A DNA stretch of 64,000 nt from Branchiostoma floridae (GCF_000003815.2 NC_049981.1:17713235-17777234); one strand, 5' to 3'. Counted from the stretch's first letter, positions 13,157 through 33,200 are shown. Notes: generated from the letters alone by a model not told the origin. Numbers and translations: made by a program.

Positions 13157-16100
13157 ATTTGAGTGTTAAGTGTACTTCATCACAGAAGTCAATATCACAA
13201 CAGTTAATAATGTAAATTACACACACACCTGTTAATATTTATGCAAGATGCAGTAAGGCCTCTGGAGCAAAATGTTACAAAACTTACCAGTTTTTAATAT
13301 GACTGTAATAGGTACATTTGGCCACAGCAAGTTAGTTTTTATAGATGACATCAGCGCGCTCATTTATTTCAGCCTAATTGTGAAAAAAAAAAAAATATTC
13401 CCCTCCAGAGATGGTAAACGTACTGAGAAAGTACTTGAATGGGAAAATGAGAAGTGACACAAGTGATCAACATAGCCATAACTGTAGAAGTGAAACTAGT
13501 TCGATAGTTTAAAAAGCAGCATCAATGTGGTAGCCATGACTTCTCGCATTTAACTCGTAGTCTGCAGAGGATGCCATCCATAAATTTATTTGCTGTGGCC
13601 TTTACGGATAACAAATTTTTAAAGGGGTAGGCAGTTATTCTCTTTTAGGTTTTGACTGGGGGTGATGAAGCAAATGCAGTTTCACAATGTAAAACCGAAA
13701 TGCATCAGAGCACTGGTGTTTCCATCATCATAGGTATACATAGTATTAGCACAATTTGCTATTAGCTGATTTAAGAAAAACATGTTGGAATGTGATTCTA
13801 TTCCATGTAATAACTTCTTCATCGCCCGGATGTCAGATCAAAAATTGTAATCGTCCTTTGCCAGCTGTTGAGCCCCAAAAAAGGCTAGGGTTGATTCAGT
13901 AACACATGAGCCTGTATCAGGCACCGATATTGGAATACAAATGTAGGATGTGCAGAGATTAATGCAGATGCTGATATTTTTCTATTGCTGATTGGGCAAA
14001 ATGTACAATATATGTCCATGTTGGAATGGGCCTTTTAATAGAGGATAATTAATGATGATGATGATGAATTTTCTGACACAAAAGTGTTGAGTTTTAAGCG
14101 ACCCTTAGCTGCATTTGGTGACAATAATTTCTCTGCTGTTATTCTTGACCATTGAGAATGAAATGTTTCCTTAAAAATTGGCAGAGACTATACAAGTTTA
14201 GCTAGTACAAAAATGTATGTATAAATTTATATATAAAGCCATACCAGATACATACAAGGTACATAAAATAATATCTGTATATACTTTTTCAATTGATGTT
14301 GAGTGTTTGACCATTTGTATTTGTATTTATTTGTTCATCAATATGGGATATTGAATTGTAAATGGCAGTTAGTCATGCATGGTATGGATGTCTAGGAGAT
14401 AAAATCCAGCAAAGCACCCTTACTCTTTGATCCTAGCAAAAATGAATGAAAACGTTAGATGAAACAAATGTCAAAGGTAAAATGTGTTATGGTTATAATA
14501 TCATTAACTTCTCATTTTTTAAATGTAACCTGTAACCTTAAAATCAAAGTACTTACAGTGTAACAAGCTTTTGAGTAATGTTCATACTATTATAACATGT
14601 GAGATGAAACTCTATATTTTATATGAGTGTATTCGTATCTATTTTAGATACTAGGGTTAGAAGGAAGTGTAATGTTGATGTTTTTGGCCATCACATCACA
14701 AAGGCTTTAATTTTTTCGTTTTTTTTTCTGATTACTTTGTACATTGTGGATGTTCATAGTTTGAGTCGTTGTGGCTTTTAGCGTTGAAAGTCGGGCCATA
14801 TGATGATGGTATATGGATAAAACCCTCTGGAAACCCCAGAACTGATTCAGAATTGAGAAAAAAAAAGGTTGGCCAAATAAAAATAAATAAAGTTGCCCTC
14901 ATCAAGGAATGGTCAGGAAGGTTAAACTCTGACTGAATGAGCTGTAAATTCTTGACATCCACATCATCTTCTTTGACTTTGTATTCGTTTTCTGACATTT
15001 TTTTCATTCCACAGCAGTCGCTAATTTTGCAGCTGCTTTGTACAATTTATGGGATGGTCAGTACGTTTTTCTTTGAACAAAAATTGATGTGTGTGGATGT
15101 CAACCATATATTCAACATGGCCTTACTGTTTACATGTGGAAGACTGTTCAACTGTTGGGAAGTTGTGGCATAATACTTTGTCAGTTACTTCCTACTTCAG
15201 TGGAAGCTTTATCCTTGTGACAGTTTTGATCTTGGTATAAAGATGTACAATAGTTACTCAAGCAACAGGATAGATTTTATCAATGTTCCAAGTAGTATTT
15301 ACGTCTACAATGTAGTACCTGTAGATCAGCAGGTCACTGATGGTGTAATATAAAGTAAACAGCATGGAAACATAATTACTATGATTTGCGTGTGGGATCA
15401 ATAAATCTACTAATACATGTTCATTCTGATGTTTCTTTGCTATTCACAAGGCTGACCTTGGCTAGTACATGTGAATAATAGGTGGAAGTCAACGTATTAA
15501 GTGTCACAATAGAATGAAAACATCATTATTAAACCCTTTACCCAGTTTGTGACATCAAGTCAGATGGCCACTCTGTGACTGAACAGGTTTTTACAGTCAA
15601 GAAGTGCTGCTAATGCTATTTAGTGGCCTCAAATTTGAGCTTGGATGTTGTATGTTGACTTGCTGTATGTTATTGGTTTACAATCATGGATAACATCAAT
15701 GCACTTATCAATTTGTTCATTTAAAAAACTTTACGACGATATTGTAAATCCTTCAAAGAAGCTGCAAAATGAGCAAACATATGCCATAGAAACAGAACTA
15801 ATGTAGATGCATCAATTTCGAAATCAAAGCAAATTATAACAAAAATTATTGATCTGTTGCTTGGTGTACCATACTCGTGTGATTTGTACTTTAGTGAAAC
15901 TTTCCCTTCCTTTTTTTTTGGCAAACATTTTTTTCTTCCAGCCTTGTACCAGTTTTTGGGTTTCCCATCGCCTAACTCTCAACTCAGTTTGAGATATTGA
16001 TTTATTTAAGGGGCACTGTACATTATACACATTGACAAAGCAGGAACACATGTTTTGCAGTTTTTGGGTCAAGTGTTTCATGTATATACTAAAATGTGCA

Positions 16101-16781
16101 ATTAAGTGTATGTTGAACAAGCACGAATGCAAGAAATCTCTCATTCACACTCCTTTAATTGTGTACAAATGTTGCTGACCAAGATTTACCCACTCACCCA
16201 CACAAATTCATAGATATCCCAGCTCCACCTGCCTTCTACAGAAATCTGAGTACAGAGACAAGATTCATAGTAAATTTTCATCTTATTAAGTGAGGGCAAG
16301 ACGACTTGTACAACCTGCATTCCAAAAAATCCACTGAACTATCCTATCCTATGTGTTGAAGTGTTGCTTATCACATTCAAAAAGACTACTATAAGTATAC
16401 CTTGGTCAATGAAAGAATGAGCTTGAAAATTGAATTAGGTCCACGTGACCCCGCTCAATAGACTAACTATATTTGGAAAAACATAGGACAGGGAGTGAAA
16501 TATGGAAAGTGATGCAATGTACAACAATATTTAATGTAACTTCCACCATTTATTTTGCTCCAAATTTCAATATCAATTATACTGTGGTTTGCTTTAAAAC
16601 AAAACAAAAAATGTACTGGTAACTGGTATTAACAGAAAGGCATATCGATGACAGTTCTTTAGTATCTAACGAGTCACATGTGAGATATACACAGTTCATC
16701 TGGACACATTAACATAAATCTAAAACAAAAAGTTTCTCTCCAAAGTCTGTACACCGTTGAAAATCTCAGCTCAGAAAAGGT
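13157..16781. other. Intergenic, tail-to-tail (receptor 3' side / PCNA 3' side)
   Basis: AT-rich non-coding sequence holding the receptor 3' UTR and the PCNA 3' UTR. Fragments of a dispersed MITE end (GGATG(T)CAxCCATA...ATCAA..CA..GGCC) occur near 13567-13600 and 15094-15125. The A/T runs at 13384-13396 and 14700-14725 are unremarkable. No further coding exon was recognised. Confidence 0.6.
16549..16554 (-). terminator. Candidate PCNA polyadenylation signal
   Basis: TTTATT on the plus strand, AATAAA in the PCNA sense, about 230 bases after the PCNA stop codon. It is the first canonical hexamer noticed in a plausible position. Usage is inferred. Confidence 0.4.
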
Positions 16782-21290
<4,509 letters not shown>

Positions 21291-24200
21291 ATGAGTGCCG
21301 CAGACGCGGAGAGACGGTCGCAGGGCGTCATCGCGAACGAGGATACCGGAGAGAGTTCGGATGACCAGCTTCTGGATGAACAGGTGGGAGACATGGCCCT
21401 AATCCTGCCATCAGATCTACTGGACGTAATACTAGTATCACGTACTTCTCACTGCACGTCACCAACATGCACCATACTACAGTATGAAATATGACCGATC
21501 ATCCAAAGCATTTTTATTTTTTTTTACAAGGATTTCTAGCACTGTTGAGGCTCTGCATGGGGGGTCACGACAACGGTTTATGCAGAATCAGAAGAACCCC
21601 CTACGTAGCGAAAATCAAGGAAGACTGGCAAATGCATAAAATTTTTATAATAATACGGCTTTCCCTACAAATTGCGGGAAATCAAAGAGTAGTGTACCTC
21701 ATCATCTTAAAGGTGTATGCAGGTAGATGCATAACTGCCATAACCCTAAGGTTGCCAAGCTAGATTTAAGTCAGTGATGATTATCAGCCATCCATTTGCA
21801 TTCAAATTTTCGTTTATCAGTAATCGGTGATTCGCACAGACAGATCGCAATCACTTACCCCGGCTATACGACCTAATGGTTCTGTTCTGATTTGTTTAGT
21901 TGTCATGATCATGTGTTTCAGCTGTCGTAAAAATGGACTTGGAAAATGTCATGAACCAATCTGAAAATACAAAGCGATATTATAATGTATATAGTGTTAC
22001 ATATGCATTGATTTACTCCTCAACTTTTTTCCCAGTTGGCCGATCCTTACTGTCCATCACAATAAGCAGTTCAACCAATCATATAGCTTGCTTATTAGCG
22101 GCTCAACCAATTAGAGTGTACATGTGGCTGCATGTTTGTAAAATATTTGCATTAATATGTTTTTAGTATGCATTTTTATGTTTGACAGAGGTGGGTGGGG
22201 CTATGGGATTGACCTGTTGCTATCTAATATCTTTGGGATCCATTATGATTAAGAGAAATGTACGAGTGGAAAGAAAGGGACTATTAGTGGAAATACCAAA
22301 ATACCTTGATATTCCCTTGAGAAAGGAGACAACTGCCTCTTTAGCTATCGTAGTTCCTCTTCTCCCATTTTTTATGTAATCTGTATTTAAACTAGTTTAC
22401 AGGTTTTGCTGACTGCTGTACTGTAAATTCCAGTCATCCACAGCCATAATACTAGTACTGAATGACTGTCACAGAAAACACACTGGGGTGAAAATTTCCA
22501 AATTACAGTATGCTTTGACAAGTAAACATCATATTTTGGCATGGAATAACCTATGTATGTCTCTGAGAGCAAGCAAAGAGAAGCTAGAAAATAATTGATG
22601 TGATGGCTACCGGCGATGGTGATTCCAGACAAAAATTGAGATGCGCCCCTTCCTAATATGTTATGAAATGTTGTTTATGTGTCAACCTACGCCTGTATAT
22701 AATATAATGTTACCCAATTTTAGACTGGCAAAAACATAGATGAAAATATGAATGAATATCAGTAAATCTAAGCACAATTTCCAAGTAAAAGAATTACTGT
22801 GGTGAAAATTTGTGAAATGCTGATCACTCATATGTTTGTTTTATGCTGTGAAATCTATACAGATGGATTGTCACAATGAGAGGCAAAACAACCATTCTGT
22901 TTATCATGCAGCAGATTAATCTTTTTTTTTCTGTTTGCAACAAGCATTATCCTGCAGATGAGACACAAGTCTGGAGTTTTTGTTAAACACAAGTCTGGGA
23001 GTTTTGTTGATTAACAACATGGCATCCTTTTTTTCTGATCACATTCCATACAAATTGATATTTGAATGTCAGAAGACATTAGTGACCTGTCTGTCAAACA
23101 TTAACATCATGAGAGGCCTGTAACAAAATGTCATTATGATATGACATTACCATGAAATGGAGATGATGTGGCCTGATGGATGTCCTTGGTGCTGAATTGT
23201 GGTGTTCTACAGAGATGATTGACCATCAGTTTAAGCTGCACACTTACCACTGTGTGATGGACATTACTAATGCTGACCTGTGATTGGTTGTTTGTAGAAA
23301 GATGAGGAGAGTGATGCTGGAGACCAGCCCGACCCTGCGAACCCTCCTCCTCCCCAGGAAGGCTTAACTGATACTGTGGAAAAAGCTCTGCCCATCTCCT
23401 CATTAACACCAAGGTACAGCTCAGCTTTTTACATACTGTAATCTTTTTACTATTACCTGTGGTAATTTAAGTGGAGGTAAAGGGAGTAGTTCACTGCATT
23501 TAATTTTTGCAGTGAGAACATTGAATAAATTTGATGAAGAAATTTTAATGTCTTGGTTACTACTAAAGTGGCCAAGATAACTTAGATTTTTAAGCAATCA
23601 ATAATTACAGTACAACATTTAATTATACCTTTAACATTTCATACGGTATATTAGCAGCCTCACAGCTACGTAGTAGTTTTCAATTAGCTGATAACTGTCA
23701 AACAAGTTGATTCTGGGCTGTCTACCTGGCCTGGCTATCACGTCAGGCTACTCAGATCCCCCCATTCATAGCCCCATCATATGGCACTCAGCTGATTGAC
23801 AGGCATAGTAATTGCTAATCTCCAACCTGCCAGTGACCTGAGGCTGGCCTGTCCATGTGCACTGCTGGCTGGGCCCTTCGGGAATGTGTCTGGGAACACA
23901 AGTACCAGCACTGTGTGTAGCAATAATTATGGGGACGTGTCCCAGATCCTAATTTTGAAGCTGTTTAGTCTTGCATTTCAGGACCACATGTATTCCTAAA
24001 AGCTGTTACTCTCATGTCCCTAATAAACGTACCGGGACGTTTATTTTTTTCAGCCTCACAATCCACCCGGTACGTTCTTATTTTGGACGGTACGTTTATT
24101 TTTTTTCTGAAAATTGGGGCTTTGCTTAGCCAGGACCCTCAAAGAATTGAATTTGGGGGGTTTTCTGCCCATATTTCCGCGGTATTTTTGCTCAAAATTC

Positions 24201-27200
24201 CCTATTTTTCGGGCGAAACGGCGCGGATTTCCATGAGCGTGTACGCGTACGCGGTACTCTTTCGGTGATTTCGGTCGATCTCGCTATGACGCTACGAAGT
24301 ATTATGTTGTTCTTGGGGGAAAATAAAACACCACACTGACGTTTTGAAATTCAATTTTTACATAAACTTTTAGTTTTAACTTAGTAGTAGTTTACAGTCT
24401 CTGTTTACATCGTAAACCAGCACCTTGCACGAGGAATTTCCCGCCGGTCTTGTGGTCCCATGCGCTTTCGGCAGCGAGGCGGAAGAGTGATTCGTTCACA
24501 TGATAAATACTGGACGTAAAAATAACAACTATTACTTCGTTTCCCTTGTGATATGAGTTTTGACGCCGCAAATTCTCCCAAACGACAGGAATTCGTCGGT
24601 AAAAACAGCAAGTTCATAATCATTTCTAAGCATCAAACCGCCACAGCTTTCCTTTGTAGATGCATGTGCCATTATGCCGAGATGGTCACGTCGAAATAAA
24701 ACTTTCTTAACGTAGGCTTATTTCTTTGACAAAAATCAAGCTTAGTCTACTTTTCACATAACTAACTTTTAGTTAATAGATTTTAATCGTTTTATACCGT
24801 AATCACTGTATTTTATGCTATACATCAGAAATCTTGTTGCGATATTTTACCTTGGTAAAAGTGGAGTCGTCCACTGACCCCTAGTGACCTTGTTTACAGC
24901 TGCAGCGACGCCATGTTGGAGAAAAACCGAAAGACGGAGATTTCTATTTTTGGCCCGCGGAATACGAAAATTGGGACAGCTTGCATGCATTTCAAGAACC
25001 TAAAACATCAGATACATGAACGGACGGTCTATTTGTAAAATCTGCCCATATAGCCTTCCAGTCTGCACAGAAATGACGATGTAGAGAAGGGTAGAAGTGC
25101 AAAGAGTCTGAGATGAGAAAAAAACGCCACGTGAATTCAACAACACTTCGCATAAAATCACATAATTTTGTATAATGTTTCCTTTATTCAATGTCTCCTT
25201 CATAAAGAGTCCAAGTTGAACTTGAACCGACATTTTGCTGATGTAGTACAGAAAAAAAAACGTGATCCCCTCGTGGATAATTTACTATTCAGCGCAGCGT
25301 AACGTGGCCGGCCACGCGTCCGTGACGGCAGTGTTGGCATAGCGGCCGGACTGAAAATCGTCTGGCCGCGACCGCATTCGACAGGTGACCGCTATAGACT
25401 AATTAGGTCAACGGGAAAAATTCAAGGGACCGACGAAAACTGACCGCATGGCCAGTTACGTGGCCCCTCAGTTACGTGGTCCCTATACTCAGGTGACCCT
25501 AAGGCAGGTTTCACTGCGAATTTCAACTTACCTTTTATTAAAAGATTGAGAAAACATCATGATTCGAACAAGATATCTATAGTTCTTCAGCTCATCATTT
25601 ATAGAACTAACTGATGTGGTTCTTAGGCATAAATGAATAAAAATACCTACCTGCTTATCATCTCCTTTTCTTTGGACAGAAGTAGCATGTTCACAGTTAA
25701 TACATGTCAATTTGGTAATTTTCCGGGGGGTATGTTTATTCCGGGGGGTACGTTTATTAGATATTGACGATTTGTCCGGGGGGTATGTTTATTCCGGAAG
25801 TTATGTTTATTAGGGACATGAGAGTAGTCAGGACTACTCCTAAAATGAAGTATTTGCAAAGTAACAATGACTCCGATTTCAAATGTTATATAAAACCTAG
25901 TCTAGAAGATACTCCTTTATCATTCTATTTTGTAAAAAGATTTTATAACGGTAAGGTTTTCTTGTTATTCCGGCAATATGGCATTACTAGTATATGTACT
26001 AGATTGGTCTGAAAATTGCAAGCTAGTTATTACTTAGTTAGTATTTTGTTTGTTCATATATGCATGCCCCTGAGGTGAAATCTTGCCTGGCCAATCTTCT
26101 CGGACTCCTACCTTGTTGTGTTGGGTAAATGTTTGACCTAGAAAACAGAGGTCCTGGGTTCATATCCTTTGACATGTCACAAAAGCTGTGCTGGTAATAC
26201 TGAGGACTTTCCCCACTCCATCCAATTGTACAAGGGGGTTGGAGAGATTATTGGCAGTGGAAGGAGAGGATTGGGCTCTGTCCTGGACACAAAAATTGTA
26301 CAGTGGATAACAATCCACAGCCTCTAAAAGGCTATGTGACTACCGACAGGGTCCTCCCCAGAGGATGGAACAAGGGCGGCCCTCCATTATGTTCCTGGCC
26401 CAGCACCACTATAACATTATTACTTTTAAAATTTAGTGTGTTTCTTCCTATTTTCCTGGTTAGGTTTGCTACAATTGATGACAATTCACAGATTTTTGTG
26501 CCAAGCGGTGTCACTTTTCCAATCAGCATTGGTTGCAAAAACTTGTGAATGGGCGATGATCAAAACAATAGTCGTTTCACTATTGCTAAAGGAATTGCTA
26601 TTATTCTTGGAGAACTTGACACCTTCTGTCATTGCAAAATGATCCCATTTTCATGAAAACACTTAAACAGTGTAAACGTGTTTACTTCACAATCTTTACA
26701 CTTTACAGTGATCTCAACTTGTCAGAAAATAAGATTAGGTTTTCCATAGTCATCTTACCGTCAGGTTTTTTGCCAGTCTCTCCACTATATACTAAAATGT
26801 CTGGCAGGGAAACCTGACCGAGATTGTATATGTCAATATGGCATACTAGTATAGAGAACAAGGAGGTACATGTTATTATACCCACCTTGGTCAGTACAAC
26901 TTTAGCTTTACAGTGATTTATGCTCGTCTTTCTTGGTGTAAGAACTGAGATTGTCTGTCCTAGAAGATAGATATTCAACAAAGTAACAAATTTCACACAT
27001 ACACACACGCACACACACACACACGCACACACACACACACACACAGTGCTGGTACTTGTGTTCCTGCAAGGAATGCCTCCCAGACACATTCCTGAAGGGC
27101 CCTTCCAGTGGTGCACATGGACAGGCCAGCCTCAGGTCACTGGCAGGTTGGAGATTAGCAATTACATGTACTATGCCTGTCAATCAGTTGAGTGCCATAT

Positions 27201-30200
27201 GATGGGGCTATGAATGGGGGGATCTGAGTAGCCTGACGTGATAGCCAGGCCAGGTAGACAGCCCAGGTAGACAGCCCAGGTAGACAGCCCAGCTCTTTCA
27301 TCACATCTTGGGAAGAGCATCTGAGTCCTGGCTGCGCTGTCTTTAGAAAGGTACAGAAAATGGGGGTCCTGTGTTCGAGAAGGTGCCTTGAACGTGTTAA
27401 AGGGGAAGGGATAGTAGCACCCCTCCCTGTGAAAATATACCCTGCCACAGAAACAGCAAGGAGATTTGTCGACCACCTGGCACTACAAGTTACAAGTTGA
27501 ACATCACAACAACATATTGTGCTCTGCATGTATGGAAAGAGACATTTTTCAATGCATTGCTCCAGATATTCTGTAGTGTTTGTATCAATGGTCTGTCATC
27601 TTGGAGAATTGCTGCATCCAGTTATAGGCTTTTATAACTCCTATATTTTCCCATTGTTGACCATACAGATGGCGGAACTGGGTTATCCGGGGTGTGTTTG
27701 CCTTGATGATGGTGGTTGGATTCTTCGGGCTGATATGGGGAGGGCCATTTTACTTAATCATTGCAGTGAGTATTGTCTTCTTTCATGTTACACAGACATT
27801 GAACCACTGTTAGGGTATTTTGATTTGATTATATGAATGACATCAGCTGAGAAAACCAAAACTGATTATATCCCAGTAAATATGGCAGCTCATTTGGAAT
27901 CATGCAATGTGGCCTGCTAAAAATATTCTTTTGAGTACTAGGCAAACAGTGCCTGTTGTGATTGCATGTAAGTCAATATATACTGTACAACTTACTTACT
28001 TAATCATTGTGATTGCATGTAATTGCGATATACATACTTACTTTGCTTTGTTTACCTGTCAGTCTTTTCATAACATGTTTACCTTCACGGAAGAAAAAAA
28101 TATTATTTTTACTTTGTATCTTCCATTTCTTCTTCCATTCCAAACAGGTAAGGTCAGTGACCTGGACCAGATGACTGTCACCGTGGTTACCTGCTTTGTA
28201 TATCAGCAGTCACCCTGTGGTGTTCGACTACATAATGTAGCAAGTGGCAGAACAGAGCTGGAGGGCTGGTCACTATGTTACAGTATGTATTTTAGCATTT
28301 CCATGTTTTGTCCCTGACCAGGTGATGACCGTGCAGCTGAAGTGTTTTCAGGAGATCATCAGTATTGGACATAAGGTGTACCAGTCGCACGACCTGCCAT
28401 GGTTCCGCACACTGCAGTGGTACTTCCTCCTCTGTGCCAACTACTTCTTCTATGGGGAGACCATCACAGATTACTTTGGCCACTTCCTACAACGAGAGGT
28501 AAGTAGGAATGACACCACTAAAAATCAGGACCACAGCAGGTCCACAACACAAGATATGAAAATTCAGAGTTCCGCTGCAGTATCTTAGAAAGCCACTAGG
28601 GTGCTCATTATCAATTGGCTTTCGTTTTCTTTACCCATCCTCTCCTCTCCCAACAAATATCATAAGGATCCTTGGTGCAACTGTGAAAAATTCTAATACC
28701 TGACTCAGATGTTGAAATTGCTGGTCACATTTTTTGCATGAAGACAACAGATTTTCTCAACTTCTGCTGCATGTTGTTATGACATTGTGTGTTTTCTCAT
28801 ATAGATGTGAAGTAAACAAAATGCAACACGGTCCCAGCCCTAAATAAAATACAACTTTCAGTTCTTCAGCCCTCCTGTTGGTCAGACTTGTACCTCTGGG
28901 GGATATGGAATACACCGTCTTGTATTCTATAATTTGATAAGTTACCTCCTATAGATTCACTATATAGAGTCCCTCCAAGAATCCTTCGGAATGCCTCAAA
29001 GTTTGCATATAGGTTTGCATTTGTCACTTCTGACATGGTACATTGTGTAAGACATTTGAAGTAAAATTGGGTTGGAATTGAAATAGTGCCACAACGTATC
29101 CATTACAGTCCAAATTATGTTATTATGCCCCAGGCCACTCAGTTGCCTCTTTAGTTCTGTATTTCTGATATTCGAGGTTGGAGAAGGCTGCGCTTTAGGG
29201 CGAAAACATCAAAATCCGATGCCAAGGACACTTCAAAATGCAATCATGATGACTTACTTGCAACCTTGAATATTTTTATTGATGGATGGTAGGGGGATGG
29301 CCATAGCCAACGAGGTTATAAACCAGGGGGATTGCCATGGAAAAATGTTTCAAGAAGCCAGATGGGAGAGTCATGGAAAAGTGTGACTCGCTAATGGAAA
29401 GAGCACCGAATGTGACTGACTATCCTTTACTCTGTTTTTTTCAGGAGATTTTCCGGCCACTCATAAAGTACAGGAGAATTGCGGCTTTCACCATGTATGT
29501 AACAGGTGAGTGTAGGGAGGATCTTGTTCTAAATACCTGAAGGATAATTCGTACTGCATTTTCACAGTTTTCAACCCAGTTTTTCATTTTGGGGCTGTCA
29601 CAGCCTCCAGAACAAGAAGACTATACAATTAAATAGGAAGGGTTTGTGTACACCTCGCTAAAGATGAAACCATTTCTGATTTTGTAGAGATTTCCACGGC
29701 TGAATGGTAAAGTGTCATTCTGTGGTGCCCGTTTGAAAAAGCTTGCCAAGTTAGCAAGCAAAAACTCAAAGATCACAGCATATACATAATGTACATAACC
29801 TTCATCAAAACATAGAAATACGGTAAAGTGGATCAGTGCAAAATTTTTGCAGCCAAATATGTTATACTGATCCACTTTACCGTATTTTGTTTTGATGTAG
29901 GTTTATATTTCAAATCTACGTTGTAGAAGATTTGTGCATGTTTTAAGTGCCTGTTTTAAGATACATGGTAATATTGTCATGCAACATGTCGATCATTCTA
30001 TGAAATTTATAAACTGTACAATTTCAGGATATTTGTATCTTTATGTAATAATTATAGCCTGATCTAACTTGCAATCTATATCTTTTGCACGACTTGTTTC
30101 AGGTTTTTGCATGTTTGTCCTGACACTGGTGAAAAGACACTATCTGAAACAGTTTACCATGGTGAGACTTTATCTGTAAAATTGTCTTTTGTTCACAACT

Positions 30201-33200
30201 GAGACTCTCAAAATAGTGACTGTCATACATTTGTATTATGATAGGTGGCTCTGTGACAATTAAGTCATTGCTGTAGGTAATGTTTAATGTAGACTGCGCT
30301 TACATGTACATGTAGTTGAGAAATTTTTGGAAAAAAAGGGTATTTCGATTAATTATCAACTCTACAACATTTCGAAAAGCTGACTGTTAAACTTGATTTT
30401 AAAATCTTTAAAGACACAGTGCAAGCATCTAGAGTAGAAGAACCAAACACTGAAAATGCAAATTAAGTCCAGGTGATGAGTCCCAATCAGCCCCTGACAG
30501 CGAGAGGTTGTGTAACACATTCCAACATTACACCCTGCTCCCAGCTCCCCCACCATCAGAAAGTCTTACACAATAGTAAACTAGCATGCCACACATTCTC
30601 CCTCATTCTGGAATCTTTGTTTAATATATTAATTATGCTGAAAGGTCATATTGTCTGCTGCATGACTAATGTACTAATTTTATTATATCATTATCTAAGT
30701 GCTCAAAGAAACCAATTTTTTTTTTAATCCACTTTGTCATTTCAAGATTCCTCATTAGAATTTACACTTCTACTTAATCTGAACCTTTCCTGCCTTCCTT
30801 GCAGTTTGGCTGGACCCACATTACCCTGCTGATCGTGGTGACCCAGTCCCACCTCATCATACAAAACATCTTTGAAGGACTCATCTGGTGAGAACTAGAC
30901 TCGAAATTGTCATGCGGTGAAGTGAGAAATGACTTCATTTAAAGAAATATTTTTTGGTTCTTATTTATTAGGTCCTTGTGATGAGTTTGGTTCTTAAGCC
31001 AGTTTGGTTTGATTGTTTGATGACAATCCTCTGGGAACAGCAAAACAGATGTGAGCATGTGAAAAAAAGGTTGGCAAAAAAGAAAAAAAAAAGAATTGCC
31101 TTCATTATGAAATTTAAGTCAGGAATAATCAAATACACATTATGTGTAACTGTCTGGTTCACCTAATCTGAAAGATTGCAGTATTATGGGCAGGTTAGGA
31201 TGCTCACTTTTGATCTAACTTATTTTTGACAAATCCATATGTAACTTGCAGGCTGATTGTCCCTGTTTCCATGGTGATTTGTAATGATGTCATGGCCTAC
31301 ATCTTTGGATTCTTCTTTGGGAGAACATCACTAATCAAGGTATGTACAGAACAACTATAATGAATCATACTGATTCATTTATATAATGCTAACTAAGTTT
31401 CATGACGTTATTGCAGTTTCCTAGCAGAATGAAATGATGATACTTGTATACATGCCAGTCATTATCCATTTTTATTACCAGAGTTCATGTACATGCAGGT
31501 ACCATTTCCAAGCATATTTCACTTACACTTCTTAATATCTAATCCCAATAGGATTATGGCTAGGAACAAGAAAAGAAAAGAACAAGTTATATGTGGCATA
31601 TCGTTGCTTTTAGATGCAGGGAGAGGTGCTCTTAAAGATGAGCATTTTAGCAGTAAAATCATCTGATTTGTAAGCAATATTACACTGATTTACAAACTAC
31701 AACTATATGTTATGTGTATGTGATTGCCAGGGAGATGGTATCCTCTGAGTGTCTAGCTGCAAAAGAGAGTGTCTAAACTCTTTGTGAAGGGTGTGCTGAG
31801 GAAACCCTGATGCCCTCCTAGCTAATGAATGTTTCTGCAGTAATATGATATCAAATACACAGTGCATGATACACAAGCTGTTCATGAGTTTCATTTACTG
31901 TATCTGTTTCATGTACTATGTTTACTTCCCAACAGTTGTCACCCAAGAAAACATGGGAAGGCTTCATTGGAGCTTTCTTTTCCACTCTGCTGTTTGGCTG
32001 GCTGGTGAGTTTTCCAAGAAATATTTACTGTAACTTATTGATTTGATTATATGGATGACATCCTCTTGAACCTTGAATCTTGACCATGGACATCAGGGAT
32101 GCCATCACGGGTCACAATAGAGTCTTCCTTGTCCCCCATGAGTGAGCAAAAATGGAGCCCCAAAACTGATGCGAGCATGCAGAAGAAAAAGTTTACAAAA
32201 AATTGCCTTCATTATGAAATCTAACAAACTAGCTATAGTAAGTGTTCAGAAAGGTTCAGCAAATGACTTAACTCACATTGTATTGTATAACAATTCTTCA
32301 TTTTTGTTCTTTCACATTTTCTTCTCTGAATTGATTAATGGATTCTAAGACATTAGTATTTGTTATCCAATATTTTGTTTGATAGAAATTTCAACATCTC
32401 ACTGTCCCTGCTTAAAGTTGTAAAAATGCTAGTGTTCACAACAGGCATTGTCTCTACAAACTTGTGGATCACCTTTTGCAAGTTATAAAATTGCTCAGAA
32501 TAGAAGAAAGGTTGTATATTACAACAATGTCACATATAGTTGCATCCGTCTTAGAGGTGTAGCACCACTTAGCTCTACTTGATGTGCTTTTCCCATTTAT
32601 CCATGCAATAACCTCAAATAAAGTACACACCTCAACTTTGGCAAGAACTTGCAGCATCTTTAATTTGGAAAAGTTTTAAGTGTGTAATGTGTTCAAGAAA
32701 ATTTGGTAAATGATGAATTATGAAATTTCTTTTGCCAGCTGGCCTACTTCATGTCTGGGTATGAGTACTTTGTGTGCCCAGTAGAGTTTGGAGGTCCAGA
32801 CTCCTACCAGACCATGATGGGCTGTACTCCTGCACCCCTGTTCCAGCTGACAGACTACACACTGCCATCATGGCTGCAGGGAATACTGCAAGTGGTGAGT
32901 ACCTGACTGTCAGGGAGAACAGACTTTCTTAATAGTCACATATTGAAGTGGGATGCTGTGGCTTTACTGCAGGGTCTTTGCCTAGTTATAGACCTTTTGA
33001 TCGAGATAGGCAGGGCAGTGACATTGGTCTATTTAGATTTAAGGATTACTAGTCTAATGAAATTGCAGACAACTTATTGATTATATGATTACTATCTAGT
33101 CATGTAGCAAATGGTACATACTATTAGGATTTCAAATTACCCAGTTGCCCAGTTTCGCCATGCAACCATATTTTGTTTGGTGCACTACTTAAACATGTCA

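Noticed and set aside
24405-24623. 72-codon minus frame as transposase remnant
   Set aside because: Lies within the TIR element but shows no catalytic or DNA-binding motif I could support.
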